Positions 35,478 to 45,248 of a DNA stretch of 64,000 nt are shown here, one piece after another. Each line of letters starts with the position of its first letter. The first letter of the stretch is position 1. The stretch is taken from the NCBI RefSeq assembly GCF_017873435.1, contig NZ_JAGGKG010000024.1:1-64000 (forward strand), written 5' to 3'. This DNA comes from Paenibacillus turicensis (GTDB taxonomy: Bacteria; Bacillota; Bacilli; Paenibacillales; Paenibacillaceae). Under the pieces are notes generated by a model. That model was not told the DNA's origin, did not search any database, and was given only the letters and a program-made list of their open reading frames with translations. The position numbers and the translations under genes were made by a program.

Positions 35478-36459
35478 AATGAGAGACCTAGTCAAAAATG
35501 AAACGATAAAAATGATTAAGAAAAAACGTTTTTATGTGATTTTGCTTGTTCTTTTTGTCATGGTGCCCATTTTTTCGTATGCCCAAATGCGTATTGCCCA
35601 AGAAAGAATGGATAAATACGGTGATGATTGGCGTAGACAAATTCAGCAAGCGATTACAGATAACCAAAATTCGTTAGGTAGTGATCGTGTACCTGAGGAA
35701 TATAAAAAGTATCGTAAAATTTATATCCAGCAAATGAGATATTACTTAGATAATGATGTTAATCCGCAGCAAAGTGGTGGCATTACCTTTACGAAGGAGT
35801 TTTTAAATAACGCGGCGACCTTGTTGATTCCGCTTTTAATTATGGGGATTGGCTCTGATATCGTTTCCTCTGAACGAAGTAATGGGACAATTAAAATGCT
35901 ACTAACTCGTCCAATTCGTAGGTGGAAAATATTACTAAGCAAGCTCATCACGTTAGTGATGTTTGTCTCATTAATAGTTGTGGCAACGTACATCATTTGT
36001 TATGCTGTTTCAGGACTATTTTTTGGTTATGGTGGTTTTAATCTACCTGTTTTTACAGGATTCCAGTTAAATGGGACTGAGGTGGACATTTCTAATGTGC
36101 ATGCAGTACCACAATGGCAGTATTTATTTATGCAGGCAGGATTAATTTGGTTTATTAGTGTAATCGTTGCTTTGCTTGCATTTATGGTGTCTGTTTTGGT
36201 TCGCAGTACCGCAGCTAGCATTGTCATTATGATGGCAACGTTAATTTCAGGTAGTATTTTGACCAATATGGCATCCTCATGGAGCAGTGCAAAATATTTA
36301 TTTATGGTAAACCTTGGTTTGACAAACTTTTTATCAGGTTCACCTGCGCCTATTGAGGGGATGACTTTACCATTTTCACTTGCTGTTTTAAGTGTGTGGG
36401 GAATTGCGTCACTGTTTGTTTCATTCCTTGTCTTTACGAAACAGGATATTTTGAATTAA
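35470..36459 (+). CDS. ABC-2 type transporter permease
   Basis: About 329 residues with six expected membrane helices: one near the N-terminus (FYVILLVLFVMVPIFS), a long extracytoplasmic loop, then five from about residue 115 on, with the ABC-2 pattern SSERSNGTIKMLLTRPIRRWKI. TTG 35470 preferred because GGAAGGTGAG lies just upstream; GTG 35461 would have its site in contact with the start. Partner of the preceding ATPase. Confidence 0.85.
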   Translation: MNRMRDLVKNETIKMIKKKRFYVILLVLFVMVPIFSYAQMRIAQERMDKYGDDWRRQIQQAITDNQNSLGSDRVPEEYKKYRKIYIQQMRYYLDNDVNPQQSGGITFTKEFLNNAATLLIPLLIMGIGSDIVSSERSNGTIKMLLTRPIRRWKILLSKLITLVMFVSLIVVATYIICYAVSGLFFGYGGFNLPVFTGFQLNGTEVDISNVHAVPQWQYLFMQAGLIWFISVIVALLAFMVSVLVRSTAASIVIMMATLISGSILTNMASSWSSAKYLFMVNLGLTNFLSGSPAPIEGMTLPFSLAVLSVWGIASLFVSFLVFTKQDILN

Positions 36460-36546
36460 AATGTACAAGGAATCAAAACACTTGTTTGCATGAAGTAAGC
36501 AAGTAATCATAAGTATTACATAAAGAAGATTAAAGGGGGAGCATGA

Positions 36547-38538
36547 ATGGCGGAACAAATCGATTTATTCGATGCGGATGCCACTTCCGGTAAAGTTCCT
36601 AGTGGTGCTAACTCGGGATACGAGGCGGACGACATTCAAGTGCTCGAAGGGCTTGTCGCGGTACGCAAACGACCAGGTATGTATATCGGTAGTACGAGTT
36701 CGTCGGGTCTTCATCATCTGGTATGGGAAATTGTTGATAATGCTGTTGACGAGCATTTAGCTAAATTTTGTTCGAAAATTGAAATCACGTTAAATCGAGA
36801 TGGCTCGATTACCGTATTTGATAATGGACGAGGCATACCAACAGGGATGCATAAGACAGGCATTCCTACACCGCAGGTCGTGTATACAATCTTACATGCA
36901 GGTGGTAAATTTGGTGGCTCTGGTTACAAAAAATCAGGGGGACTCCATGGCGTTGGTGCCTCGGTTACGAATGCTTTGTCTGAATGGCTTGAAGTTAATA
37001 TATACCGTGAGGGTAAAATTCACCGTATGCGCTTTGAGTATTGGGTAGATAAGCAAGGAAATGAGCATGTGGGCGAGCCTGTAACAGGGCTTGAAGTAAT
37101 TGGAAATACGAATCGCACAGGAACTAAGGTGACATTTAAGCCGGATCAAAGAGTATTTCAAAGTGGAATCTCCTTTAACTATGAAACACTTGCTGAGCGC
37201 TTACAAGAGATTGCCTTTTTGAATTCAGGGCTTAGAGTTGTGCTTAAGGATGAACGCTCTGATCGTGCAGATGAGTTTCATTATGAAGGTGGAGCAAGCC
37301 AATTTGTGCAATTTCTTAATGAAGGCAAGGATGTGCTTCATGAGGTTGTGCATTTTTATGGTGAGCGTGATGATATTGAGGTTGAGGTTGCTTTACAATA
37401 TAACGCAGGATATACCGAAACATTAGCTTCGTTTGTCAACTCAATTCCTACACGTGGAGGCGGGACGCATGAGACCGGCTTCAAAACTGCTTATACACGC
37501 GTCATGAACGATTATGCCCGTAAGAACGGTATTTTGAAGGAAAAGGACAAAAACCTTGAAGGTGGCGACTTACGTGAAGGCATGATGGCTGTCATTAGCG
37601 TGAAAATGTCTGAGGTGGAGTTTGTTGGTCAAACGAAGGATCAGCTGGGTAGCGCTTCTGCCAGAAGTAGTGTTGATGCGATTGTTGCAGAGAAATTGGC
37701 AGTTTTTTTAGAGGAAAATCCTCAGATCAGTCAATCCTTAATTAAAAAGGCATTACAGGCTGCTAAAGCTAGAGAAGCGGCACGTAAAGCTAGAGATGAG
37801 ATGCGCTCAGGCAAAAAACGGAGTGAAGGCTCTAACCTTGGTGGTAAGCTAACCCCTGCACAATCTAAAGATTTTAGTCGTAATGAGCTATTTATTGTTG
37901 AAGGTGACTCTGCTGGTGGTTCTGCAAAACAAGGACGTGATTCTAAAATTCAAGCGATCTTACCCTTAAAGGGAAAACCGCTGAATCCGGAAAAGGCGAA
38001 GCTTGCAGATATTTTAAAAAATGATGAATATCGTGCCATTATTTCAGCGATTGGCGCAGGCATTGGAACGGAATTTGAAATTGGTGACAGCAATTATTCC
38101 AAAATTATTATTATGACGGATGCGGATACAGATGGTGCGCATATTCAAGTCTTGTTGCTTACTTTCTTTTACCGTTACATGAAGCCGTTAATTGATGAAG
38201 GTAAGGTATTTATTGCACAGCCACCTTTATATAAAATCACAAGGCGTTCAGGTAAGCTGGAGACCGTTAGATATGCTTGGACTGAGGAGCAGCTACAAAA
38301 CTATTTAAAGGAATTTGGAAAAAACTACGAGCTTCAGCGCTATAAAGGGCTTGGAGAAATGAATCCAGACCAGCTATGGGAAACAACGATGAACCCAGAG
38401 GCACGTACACTATTACAGGTACAAATTGTTGATACTGCGAAAGCAGAACGCCGAGTATCCACGCTAATGGGGGATAAGGTAGATCCACGTAAAAACTGGA
38501 TTATTGAAAATGTAGATTTTACAGAGTATGAGGAATAG
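36547..38538 (+). CDS. parE: DNA topoisomerase IV subunit B
   Basis: ATPase subunit of the type IIA enzyme that separates daughter chromosomes. 663 residues: GHKL ATPase (RPGMYIGSTSSSGLHHLVWEI with the catalytic Glu, DNGRGIPTG, GLHGVGASVTNALS), transducer domain, TOPRIM with VEGDSAGGSAKQGRD and IIMTDADTDGAHI, and the C-terminal YKGLGEMNPDQLWET. Named parE rather than gyrB because the A subunit follows 13 bp downstream and no dnaA/recF neighbours are present; the gyrase pair would be expected elsewhere. Confidence 0.9.
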   Translation: MAEQIDLFDADATSGKVPSGANSGYEADDIQVLEGLVAVRKRPGMYIGSTSSSGLHHLVWEIVDNAVDEHLAKFCSKIEITLNRDGSITVFDNGRGIPTGMHKTGIPTPQVVYTILHAGGKFGGSGYKKSGGLHGVGASVTNALSEWLEVNIYREGKIHRMRFEYWVDKQGNEHVGEPVTGLEVIGNTNRTGTKVTFKPDQRVFQSGISFNYETLAERLQEIAFLNSGLRVVLKDERSDRADEFHYEGGASQFVQFLNEGKDVLHEVVHFYGERDDIEVEVALQYNAGYTETLASFVNSIPTRGGGTHETGFKTAYTRVMNDYARKNGILKEKDKNLEGGDLREGMMAVISVKMSEVEFVGQTKDQLGSASARSSVDAIVAEKLAVFLEENPQISQSLIKKALQAAKAREAARKARDEMRSGKKRSEGSNLGGKLTPAQSKDFSRNELFIVEGDSAGGSAKQGRDSKIQAILPLKGKPLNPEKAKLADILKNDEYRAIISAIGAGIGTEFEIGDSNYSKIIIMTDADTDGAHIQVLLLTFFYRYMKPLIDEGKVFIAQPPLYKITRRSGKLETVRYAWTEEQLQNYLKEFGKNYELQRYKGLGEMNPDQLWETTMNPEARTLLQVQIVDTAKAERRVSTLMGDKVDPRKNWIIENVDFTEYEE

Positions 38539-38551
38539 AAGGTGACTTGAT

Positions 38552-41002
38552 TTGAGCATGTTGGAGAATTTTTTACCAGCGTATCTGGAAGAGGTTGTAG
38601 GTGACAGGTTCGGCAGGTATTCCAAATATATTATTCAAGACCGCGCCATTCCTGATGTTCGTGATGGATTAAAGCCTGTGCAACGCCGAATTTTATATGC
38701 AATGTATGACTCTGGCAATACACCTGACAAGCCTTATCGCAAATCTGCGAAAACGGTAGGGGACGTTATGGGGAATTACCATCCTCACGGGGATTCCTCG
38801 ATTTATGACGGTATGGTTAGAATGGCGCAGCCTTGGAAGATGGGGCATGTGTTAGTCGATGGGCATGGAAACTGGGGTTCTCAGGATGATGATCCTGCAG
38901 CAGCGATGCGTTACACAGAGGCACGCTTGTCGCATATTGCTTTAGAGCTTTTGCGAGACATTGATAAGCGAACAGTGCCATTTAAAGATAACTTTGATAA
39001 TACAGCGATGGAGCCAGTTGTGTTGCCAGCAAGATTTCCTAATCTGCTTGTGAACGGGGTTAGTGGAATTTCTGCTGGTTTTGCAACTGAAATCCCCCCT
39101 CATAATTTACGTGAGGTGATAGATGCTTGTGTTGCTCTGATGGAAAAACCAGAAATGACCTTGGATGAAATCAGGATGTTTATAAAAGGTCCAGACTTCC
39201 CAACGGGTGGCATTATTATGGGCGAAGATGGAATTCGCCAAGCATATGAAACAGGGAAAGGCCGAATTTATTTACGTTCAAAGACTGAAATTGAGAGCTT
39301 ACGTGGTGGAAAGCAACAAATCGTCATCACTGAAATCCCGTATCAGGTTGTTAAATCGCGTTTAGTTACGGCGATGGAAAGTATTCGTTTAGAGAAAAAG
39401 GTAGAAGGCATTGCTGAGGTTCGTGATGAATCAGGGCGTAATGGACTTCGCATCGTTGTTGAACTAAAAAAGGATGCTGATGCGCAAGGGATTCTTGCCT
39501 ATCTATTCAAAAAAACGGACTTGCAGGTAACCTACAACTCCAATATGGTTGCAATTGTTAAAAAAGCACCAAGACAGCTTGGGCTTAAAGCGATGCTTGA
39601 GGCTTATATTGCTCACCAACGTGAAGTAGTGACTTTTCGGACGCAATATGACTTGGAAAAGGCGGAGGATCGCTCCCATGTGTTAGAAGGTTTAGTGAAG
39701 GCACTCAATATATTGGATGAAGTGATCGCCGCAATTAAAGCTTCGAAAAATCGTCAGGATGCTCAAAAAAATCTAGAATGGATGTTTGGCTTTACTGAAC
39801 GCCAAGCGGACTCTATTTTAGCGTTACAGCTATATCGTCTAACCAATCTCGAAATTACTGCTCTGCAAAAGGATCTCGATGAGCTACAGAAAAAAATCGC
39901 AGTCCTACGTGGTATTTTGGAAAGTGATAAGAAATTAATTGCAGTCATTCGCAAGGAATTAGTAGAGATTCGTGATAAATATGGTGTAGACCGTCGTTCT
40001 GTCATTCAGGATGAAATTGAAGAATTAAAGGTTAACCTTGAAGTTATCGTCTCTCAGGAGGATGTACTTGTTGCGTTATCAAATGAGGGTTATATTAAGC
40101 GGACAAGTATGCTTTCATTTACCCGTTCGGGTGGTGAGCTAGAAACGAGTGGCGTTAAGGACGGCGACTATATTAAACATCTATTTGAAGTGAATACGCT
40201 TGAAAATATATTAGTATTTACACAGCGTGGTCAATACTTCTTATTACCTGTGCATCAAATTCCAGAGTTTAAATGGAAGGATAACGGGACGGCGATTGTT
40301 AACGTAATTCCGTTGTCGAAAGAGGATCGAATTATAAGTGTAATCCCAGTGAAAAGCTTTGATGAAGAAGGCATTAGTCTTGTCTTCGTCACAAAGCAAG
40401 GCCAAGTGAAGCGCACAGAACTGAAGGAATACGAGACAAAACGTTCTGGTGCTGTTGCGGCTTGTAAAGTGGGTCCTCAAGATGAAGTTGTTAGCGTTCA
40501 GGTTAGTCACAACAACCAGGATATTGTGTTAATTACGGAGCAAGGGATGTCGATTCGCTTTAATGAGCAAGAGGTAAACAGCATGGGACGTGTTGCTGGT
40601 GGTGTTAAGGGGATTACATTAAAAGACAATGACAATGTTGCTACCGCAATTTGGGTGGAAGGTGATGAAGGAGAACTCCTTGTCATTACAGACTTGGGAT
40701 ACGGTAAACGAAGTTTATTGCTAGACTATCCAATTCAAAGCCGAGGTGGCAAAGGCGTTCAAACCTTTGAATTTAAAGAAGGAAAAAGAGTCAAGCCTAA
40801 TGGCAATGCCTTAATTAAAGCGTTCCATACGAAAGAAGCCTTGGAACTGGTTTTAATTACTGAAGCTGGAGAAGCACATGTAATTAGCTCTGAGAAGTCA
40901 CCTATTGACGATCGGAAATCGATTGGGAAGCAGTTAGTTCCATTGCAGAAGCAAGAGAAGATTATTGATATTCTTCATAAGCAAGGGAATGAAATCAATT
41001 AA
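38552..41002 (+). CDS. parC: DNA topoisomerase IV subunit A
   Basis: Breakage-reunion subunit. 816 residues: [21 protein letters not shown], quinolone-determining region [13 protein letters not shown], catalytic Tyr in [10 protein letters not shown] (about residue 122), coiled-coil tower, and a C-terminal beta-pinwheel from about 490. The last blade holds [11 protein letters not shown], which resembles the GyrA box, so gyrA is a minor alternative. TTG start with GAAGGTGA upstream; ATG 38558 also possible. Confidence 0.9.
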   Translation: MSMLENFLPAYLEEVVGDRFGRYSKYIIQDRAIPDVRDGLKPVQRRILYAMYDSGNTPDKPYRKSAKTVGDVMGNYHPHGDSSIYDGMVRMAQPWKMGHVLVDGHGNWGSQDDDPAAAMRYTEARLSHIALELLRDIDKRTVPFKDNFDNTAMEPVVLPARFPNLLVNGVSGISAGFATEIPPHNLREVIDACVALMEKPEMTLDEIRMFIKGPDFPTGGIIMGEDGIRQAYETGKGRIYLRSKTEIESLRGGKQQIVITEIPYQVVKSRLVTAMESIRLEKKVEGIAEVRDESGRNGLRIVVELKKDADAQGILAYLFKKTDLQVTYNSNMVAIVKKAPRQLGLKAMLEAYIAHQREVVTFRTQYDLEKAEDRSHVLEGLVKALNILDEVIAAIKASKNRQDAQKNLEWMFGFTERQADSILALQLYRLTNLEITALQKDLDELQKKIAVLRGILESDKKLIAVIRKELVEIRDKYGVDRRSVIQDEIEELKVNLEVIVSQEDVLVALSNEGYIKRTSMLSFTRSGGELETSGVKDGDYIKHLFEVNTLENILVFTQRGQYFLLPVHQIPEFKWKDNGTAIVNVIPLSKEDRIISVIPVKSFDEEGISLVFVTKQGQVKRTELKEYETKRSGAVAACKVGPQDEVVSVQVSHNNQDIVLITEQGMSIRFNEQEVNSMGRVAGGVKGITLKDNDNVATAIWVEGDEGELLVITDLGYGKRSLLLDYPIQSRGGKGVQTFEFKEGKRVKPNGNALIKAFHTKEALELVLITEAGEAHVISSEKSPIDDRKSIGKQLVPLQKQEKIIDILHKQGNEIN

Positions 41003-41176
41003 TTATTGTTAAGCAGTTAGTATAGGGGAGACCTTGGACTAGCTGCTTTTTTATTAGTATTTTCGAGGTTACAACCTACTTATAAGTGAGGGGAAATTTG
41101 GAAGTAGGCAGGAGTTTTGTAGCATCATAGCGAATAAAGGTCAGATACATTTATTTAGAGAAGGTGGGCGAAGATA

Positions 41177-41605
41177 TTGCATGCTGACAGTTTTGCCCGA
41201 TTACTTGATGTCCTTATGAAGGAATATCAAAGTCACATGGAGCAGCATTTAGCACCTACTTTAACGACATCTCAGTTCACTGTGCTTGAGTTATTAGTGG
41301 AGCAGGGTTCGTTAAAGCCATCTGACTTGTTGCCATTTCTCACAACCACACCAGCGGCTGTGACGATGCTGTTAGATCGGATGGAGCGAAGCGAGCTTAT
41401 ACGCCGAGAACGGGATGAAGCAGATCGTCGTATTGTATGGATTTATATTACAGAGAGCGGATTACAGGAAGTACAAAGAGGGACCGAGGTTCGAAGAGCT
41501 TACTTAAATGAAATATTAGATCATTTATCTACACATAATCAGCAGCTACTTATTTATTTAATGGGGAAAATTACGAGTAAGAAAGAAACTGCTTCCTCAG
41601 AGTAA
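41177..41605 (+). CDS. MarR-family transcriptional regulator
   Basis: 142 residues; dimeric winged-helix fold with LTTSQFTVLELLVEQG, recognition helix TTTPAAVTMLLDRMERSELI and wing RRERDEADRRIVWIYIT. TTG start preceded by AAGGTGGG. Regulon unknown; the gene stands alone between parC and a convergent terminator. Confidence 0.85.
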   Translation: MHADSFARLLDVLMKEYQSHMEQHLAPTLTTSQFTVLELLVEQGSLKPSDLLPFLTTTPAAVTMLLDRMERSELIRRERDEADRRIVWIYITESGLQEVQRGTEVRRAYLNEILDHLSTHNQQLLIYLMGKITSKKETASSE

Positions 41606-41620
41606 ATTTATTTTCTTAAA

Positions 41621-41673
41621 AAAAGACACCCCAAGAACGTTGAGTTTTACAATGTTCATGGTGGTGTCTTTTA
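41621..41673. terminator. Bidirectional terminator
   Basis: Outer stem AAAAGACACC / GGTGTCTTTT (41621-41630 / 41663-41672) with an inner AGAACGTT / AATGTTC pairing, between convergent genes. Confidence 0.85.
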
Positions 41674-41690
41674 TGTTATTTATTGTGTAC

Positions 41691-42419
41691 TTACTGTGTA
41701 CTGCGTAGCACTGGCAACTTACGGTTATAAACAGCCTCATCCCACTCACTCCAAGGAAATTGCCTTGGTGGTAGCGAGACCAGATCAATAGGTTCCTTTG
41801 TAACAGGATGAGGAACACCTACATAGAGGGACCAGAGTGCAATTTGCTGCCCAGGCTTATTTACCTGTGTACCATATTTTTGATCCCCATACAGTGGGCA
41901 ACCCATCGCATTCATTTGCACACGAATTTGATGGGAGCGACCTGTGAGTAGTTCAATATGAATAAGGCTCAGCGGGTTTGCTCCTGAAGTGGTGCCAAGG
42001 ACGTTATAGTTTAAAATCGCTTCCTTGCTGCCAGGGGTTCCTTTAGCAACGACAGACACCGTATTGTTTTTTTCGTTTTTCAACAAATAATGTTGTAGTG
42101 TTCCCTCAGGTGAAGTAGGAACGCCTCTAACGATAGCAACATACAGCTTTTCAAACCTTCTTGTTCGTACTGCGTCGGATAGTCTTGAAGCCGCTTTAGA
42201 CGTTTTAGCAAAGATCATTGCCCCACCTACTGGACGATCAAGACGGTGGACAAGTCCTAAATACACATTGCCAGGCTTCTGGTAACGAACTTTAAGATCA
42301 TCCTTGAGCAACGTTAATAGATCTAGGTCTCCACTGCTGTCCTCTTGTGTGGGGATATTCGGTGGCTTTACGATGCCAAGCAGATGATTGTCCTCATACA
42401 AAATTGAAATATCATGCAA
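41691..42419 (-). CDS. RluD-family pseudouridine synthase
   Basis: 242 residues. Catalytic segment GLVHRLDRPVGGAMIFAKTS has the invariant Asp, followed by the RluA-family end motif LLTGRSHQIRVQMNAMGCPLYGD. No N-terminal S4 domain, so it is of the short RluA/YlyB-like kind acting on rRNA or tRNA. TTG start has GGGAGGAA upstream, and it lies 4 bp after the methyltransferase gene; both are RNA-modification enzymes. Confidence 0.88.
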   Translation of the reverse strand: MHDISILYEDNHLLGIVKPPNIPTQEDSSGDLDLLTLLKDDLKVRYQKPGNVYLGLVHRLDRPVGGAMIFAKTSKAASRLSDAVRTRRFEKLYVAIVRGVPTSPEGTLQHYLLKNEKNNTVSVVAKGTPGSKEAILNYNVLGTTSGANPLSLIHIELLTGRSHQIRVQMNAMGCPLYGDQKYGTQVNKPGQQIALWSLYVGVPHPVTKEPIDLVSLPPRQFPWSEWDEAVYNRKLPVLRSTQ

Positions 42420-42423
42420 GACG

Positions 42424-43287
42424 TTATTCCTCCCAACGCCCTAAAATGCCACATGGAAGGTTGAAACCTGATTTTGTAATTGGCAAGCCTAGCTCACCTG
42501 CTGAAATGGAGCCCCCATATTTTTTCTTCATCGTCATGCTTAAAATGTTATTTAATACACTTGGAGATAACCCAGTTGTATAGGAGTTAATTAACAGGAA
42601 CAAAGGTTGATCTGACAAAATAGATAAGCAGGATTCTACGAATGGATATAAGCTTTGCTCCAGCTTCCATGTTTCACCATTAGGTCCTCGTCCATAGGAG
42701 GGAGGGTCCATAATAATTGCATCGTATTTATTGCCACGACGCTCTTCACGTTGTACGAATTTAAATACATCATCCGTAATAAAACGAACTGGACGATCGC
42801 CAATACCAGACAACGTAAGGTTTTCCTTTGCCCACTGTACCATACCTTTTGCCGCATCGACGTGTACGACAGAGGCACCTGCTGAAGCCGCTGCAACGGT
42901 AGCTCCACCCGTATAAGCAAATAAATTTAATACTTTAATAGGGCGATTTGCATTTTTAATTTTGTCCATCATCCAGCTCCAATTGGCAGCTTGCTCAGGA
43001 AATAACCCTGTATGCTTAAAATTGGTTGGTTTAAGATAAAATTGCAAATCTTTAAATGAAATCGTCCAGCGATCAGGGATAGATTTTTTCATTTCCCATT
43101 CACCACCACCAGAAGAACTACGGTGGTAGTGACCGTGTACATCATTCCATAGTTTTTTATCTGATCCTTTAGGCCAAATAATTTGAGGGTCTGGACGTCT
43201 TAAAATAATATCGCCCCAACGTTCTAATTTTTCACCGTCTCCAGTATCGATCACTTCATAGTCAATCCATTCATTTGCTACATACAT
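42424..43287 (-). CDS. Class I SAM-dependent rRNA methyltransferase (RlmI/RlmK-like)
   Basis: 287 residues. SAM-binding motif I VLNLFAYTGGATVAAASAGA, VHVDAAKGMVQWAKEN, and the DPPSY motif (IIMDPPSYGRGPNGE) of the RlmI/RlmL/TrmFO-adjacent rRNA base methyltransferases. No PUA or THUMP domain is seen. First gene of a two-gene minus-strand operon with the pseudouridine synthase. Confidence 0.85.
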   Translation of the reverse strand: MYVANEWIDYEVIDTGDGEKLERWGDIILRRPDPQIIWPKGSDKKLWNDVHGHYHRSSSGGGEWEMKKSIPDRWTISFKDLQFYLKPTNFKHTGLFPEQAANWSWMMDKIKNANRPIKVLNLFAYTGGATVAAASAGASVVHVDAAKGMVQWAKENLTLSGIGDRPVRFITDDVFKFVQREERRGNKYDAIIMDPPSYGRGPNGETWKLEQSLYPFVESCLSILSDQPLFLLINSYTTGLSPSVLNNILSMTMKKKYGGSISAGELGLPITKSGFNLPCGILGRWEE

Positions 43288-43411
43288 AAAAGTTTAATCA
43301 TCCTTCCAATTTAACCGTTTCTATAAAATAAACCATAGTGATGTTATTGTAACTCATTTGACTATTGACATGCTACCCTAAGTATCGTTTGTTTAGTATC
43401 TCTCTTTTATG

Positions 43412-43440
43412 TTGACATTGATAATCATTATCAATAAACT
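43412..43440 (+). promoter_or_regulatory. Fur-box promoter upstream of the flavodoxin gene
   Basis: TTGACA (43412-43417), 17-bp spacer, TAAACT (43435-43440). TGATAATCATTATCA at 43419-43433 is a perfect match to the 7-1-7 Fur box of Bacillus and fills the spacer. It predicts iron repression. The coding sequence it should serve begins 260 bp downstream, with a MITE-like element between. Confidence 0.85.
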
Positions 43441-43469
43441 GAATATAAAGATTTTTATTTAAAATTTGG

Positions 43470-43683
43470 GGCTCAACTTAAAATTAGTGGTTGAGAGGAA
43501 GCGAAAATAGCGAAGGGGAAGAGGGATGGTGGGGAAGTGAACACGTCCGCCTTTACAGCCTGTTTTTCAACCGATAAATATCTAAGCCAAGAAAATCAGG
43601 TCTGTAACAGGGGTAGAAGCCACCCTCTGCGCCGTAGCTGCTTTCCTCGGAAGTGAGCAACCACTAATTTTGGTTTTGAGCCA
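43470..43683 (+). mobile_element. Class B MITE-like element (214 bp) with 8-bp target duplication
   Basis: Terminal repeats GGCTCAACTTAAAATTAGTG (left) and, on the complement, GGCTCAAAACCAAAATTAGT (right). The 8 bases AAATTTGG occur exactly on both sides (43462-43469 and 43684-43691), a target-site duplication. Interior matches the reversed 17.4-kb copy. No open frame. GGCTC ends and 8-bp duplications are reported for the ISL3 family, the likely source of transposase in trans. Confidence 0.88.
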
Positions 43684-43701
43684 AATTTGGAGGAGCATAA
43701 C

Positions 43702-44151
43702 ATGAGTCAATATATTGTGGTCTATTCCAGTTTATCAGGGAATACAGAGGATATTGCTGATTTGATCGGGGAAGGCATTAAATCAACAGGACATGAAGTG
43801 ACGGTAAAGGATGCAATGGATTGTAATGCTTCGATTTTAAAGGAATATGATGCTTTTTGTATCGGTGCATACACTTGGGGAGATGGAGAGCTGCCAGATG
43901 AATTCCTTGATTTTTTTGAGGAAATGGATGAGCTAGATTTAACGGGAGTTTGTGCAGCCACTTTTGGCAGTGGAGATACAACCTATGAGCAATTTTGTGC
44001 TTCGGTAGATATTTTAGAAAAAAAGATTGTAGAGCGTGGGGGGACGATCACCCAACCTGGCTTAAAAATTGAATATTCCCCTACAGGAGATGAACGTGAG
44101 TTATGTCAGCAATTTGGCATTAATTTCGTAAGCCATGTCAAGAGTTGCTAG
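43702..44151 (+). CDS. Flavodoxin, probably iron-regulated
   Basis: 149-residue FMN electron carrier that replaces ferredoxin under iron shortage. FMN phosphate loop YSSLSGNTEDIAD, aromatic/glycine loop GAYTWGDGELPDEF and FGSGDTTYEQFC are typical of YkuN/YkuP flavodoxins. ATG 43702 has TTTGGAGGAG upstream. The promoter carries a perfect Fur box, and a MITE-like element lies in the 5' untranslated region, its duplicated target overlapping the first bases of the ribosome site. Confidence 0.93.
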   Translation: MSQYIVVYSSLSGNTEDIADLIGEGIKSTGHEVTVKDAMDCNASILKEYDAFCIGAYTWGDGELPDEFLDFFEEMDELDLTGVCAATFGSGDTTYEQFCASVDILEKKIVERGGTITQPGLKIEYSPTGDERELCQQFGINFVSHVKSC

Positions 44152-44190
44152 GTAATATGATTTAAAAAAACTACCATTCATAATAACATA

Positions 44191-44247
44191 AAAACAGAGG
44201 TGCATTAGGAAGAAAGAAGTTACTTTTTTCACAATACCTCTGTTTTT
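44191..44247. terminator. Bidirectional terminator
   Basis: Stem AAAACAGAGGT / ACCTCTGTTTT (44191-44201 / 44236-44246) between the flavodoxin gene and a convergent GNAT gene; the loop is long (34 bases). Confidence 0.75.
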
Positions 44248-44251
44248 ACAT

Positions 44252-45112
44252 TTAGCTATAAAAGAATGAACGACTCCACTTATAGTAGCTTTGCTCGTGT
44301 TGTACTTGAAAACCTACAGATTCATAAAGGTAACGAGCATGATCGTTATTTAGTGCAACCTCAAGCCATACATTTACGCCAAGCTTAGATTCACGCTCAA
44401 CAATATGCTCAAGTACAACTCGTCCAATTCCTTGTCCCCTCATCGCTGCCGAAATGACAAAACCATACAACCACACTTCATCTTTACTTTCATGTGAAAT
44501 TCTTATTTTCCCTACGGCCTGATCCTCTTTCATAACAACAAAGTATTGAGATTGGTCTATGAAGCTTAATTTTTCGTAATATTCGATTGCTACGTCTTCA
44601 CTTTCTCCAAAACCGTCAACATCTAATTGCGCAAAAAAATGTTGATGAAGTTCAGGTTGGTAAGGATCTAGCTTAATTGACTGATTTAAGTGATTATCAT
44701 TTTGAGCTGTCCCAGCAGTTTTCTCCAGTGGGTAATACTTCATTTGATATTCTGTATAACCTAATTGACAAGGTATTTGACGTAAAAATGCTACACCAGA
44801 TGATGAATTTGCAGGTGTATTCAGTAAAATCTCCTTGTATTGCTGCTCAAGCTTCATTGTAATGCTTTCTTTAATCAGCTTAGTGAAAATTCCCTGTCTA
44901 CGGTAATCAGGATGCACCATCCCACATACTTCAACCTTGTCCCCAAAAGGGTACAACGCCAAAAATCCAACGAGTTGGCCTTCATGCAGATGGTAAAAGC
45001 TATTTTCATTATCATCACGTGCTTCTAACATATCCCAGTTTAACTTCAGTGAAAGGTTGTCATGCTGCTCTACGATATGTTGTAAATGTAAAATATTATG
45101 TTTCAAGCTCAA
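44252..45112 (-). CDS. Tandem-GNAT N-acetyltransferase
   Basis: 286 residues containing two GNAT halves: first with VCGMVHPDYRRQGIFTKLIKES, second with YGFVISAAMRGQGIGRVVLEHIVERE and LNNDHARYLYESVGF. Both acetyl-CoA loops (RRQGIF, RGQGIG) look usable. Mycothiol-synthase-like layout, but the substrate cannot be inferred. No neighbour on the same strand. Confidence 0.85.
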   Translation of the reverse strand: MSLKHNILHLQHIVEQHDNLSLKLNWDMLEARDDNENSFYHLHEGQLVGFLALYPFGDKVEVCGMVHPDYRRQGIFTKLIKESITMKLEQQYKEILLNTPANSSSGVAFLRQIPCQLGYTEYQMKYYPLEKTAGTAQNDNHLNQSIKLDPYQPELHQHFFAQLDVDGFGESEDVAIEYYEKLSFIDQSQYFVVMKEDQAVGKIRISHESKDEVWLYGFVISAAMRGQGIGRVVLEHIVERESKLGVNVWLEVALNNDHARYLYESVGFQVQHEQSYYKWSRSFFYS

Positions 45113-45248
45113 TCACACTCCAATATAAATCAGTATAATACCTTGACAATCTTAAGGCTAGAGGCTTAGCTTATAGTATATTTAACGTTTATACAAGACT
45201 GATACAATAATAAATAGATTAACAGGATGATTAGGGGGACACCAAATT

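Noticed and set aside
36572-37048. Plus-strand frames in parE
   Set aside because: Out-of-frame shadows; parE motifs are complete in the main frame.
43419-43433. Fur-box dyad read as a terminator
   Set aside because: The symmetrical sequence has only a one-base centre and no T run, and it is a perfect Fur operator within a promoter.
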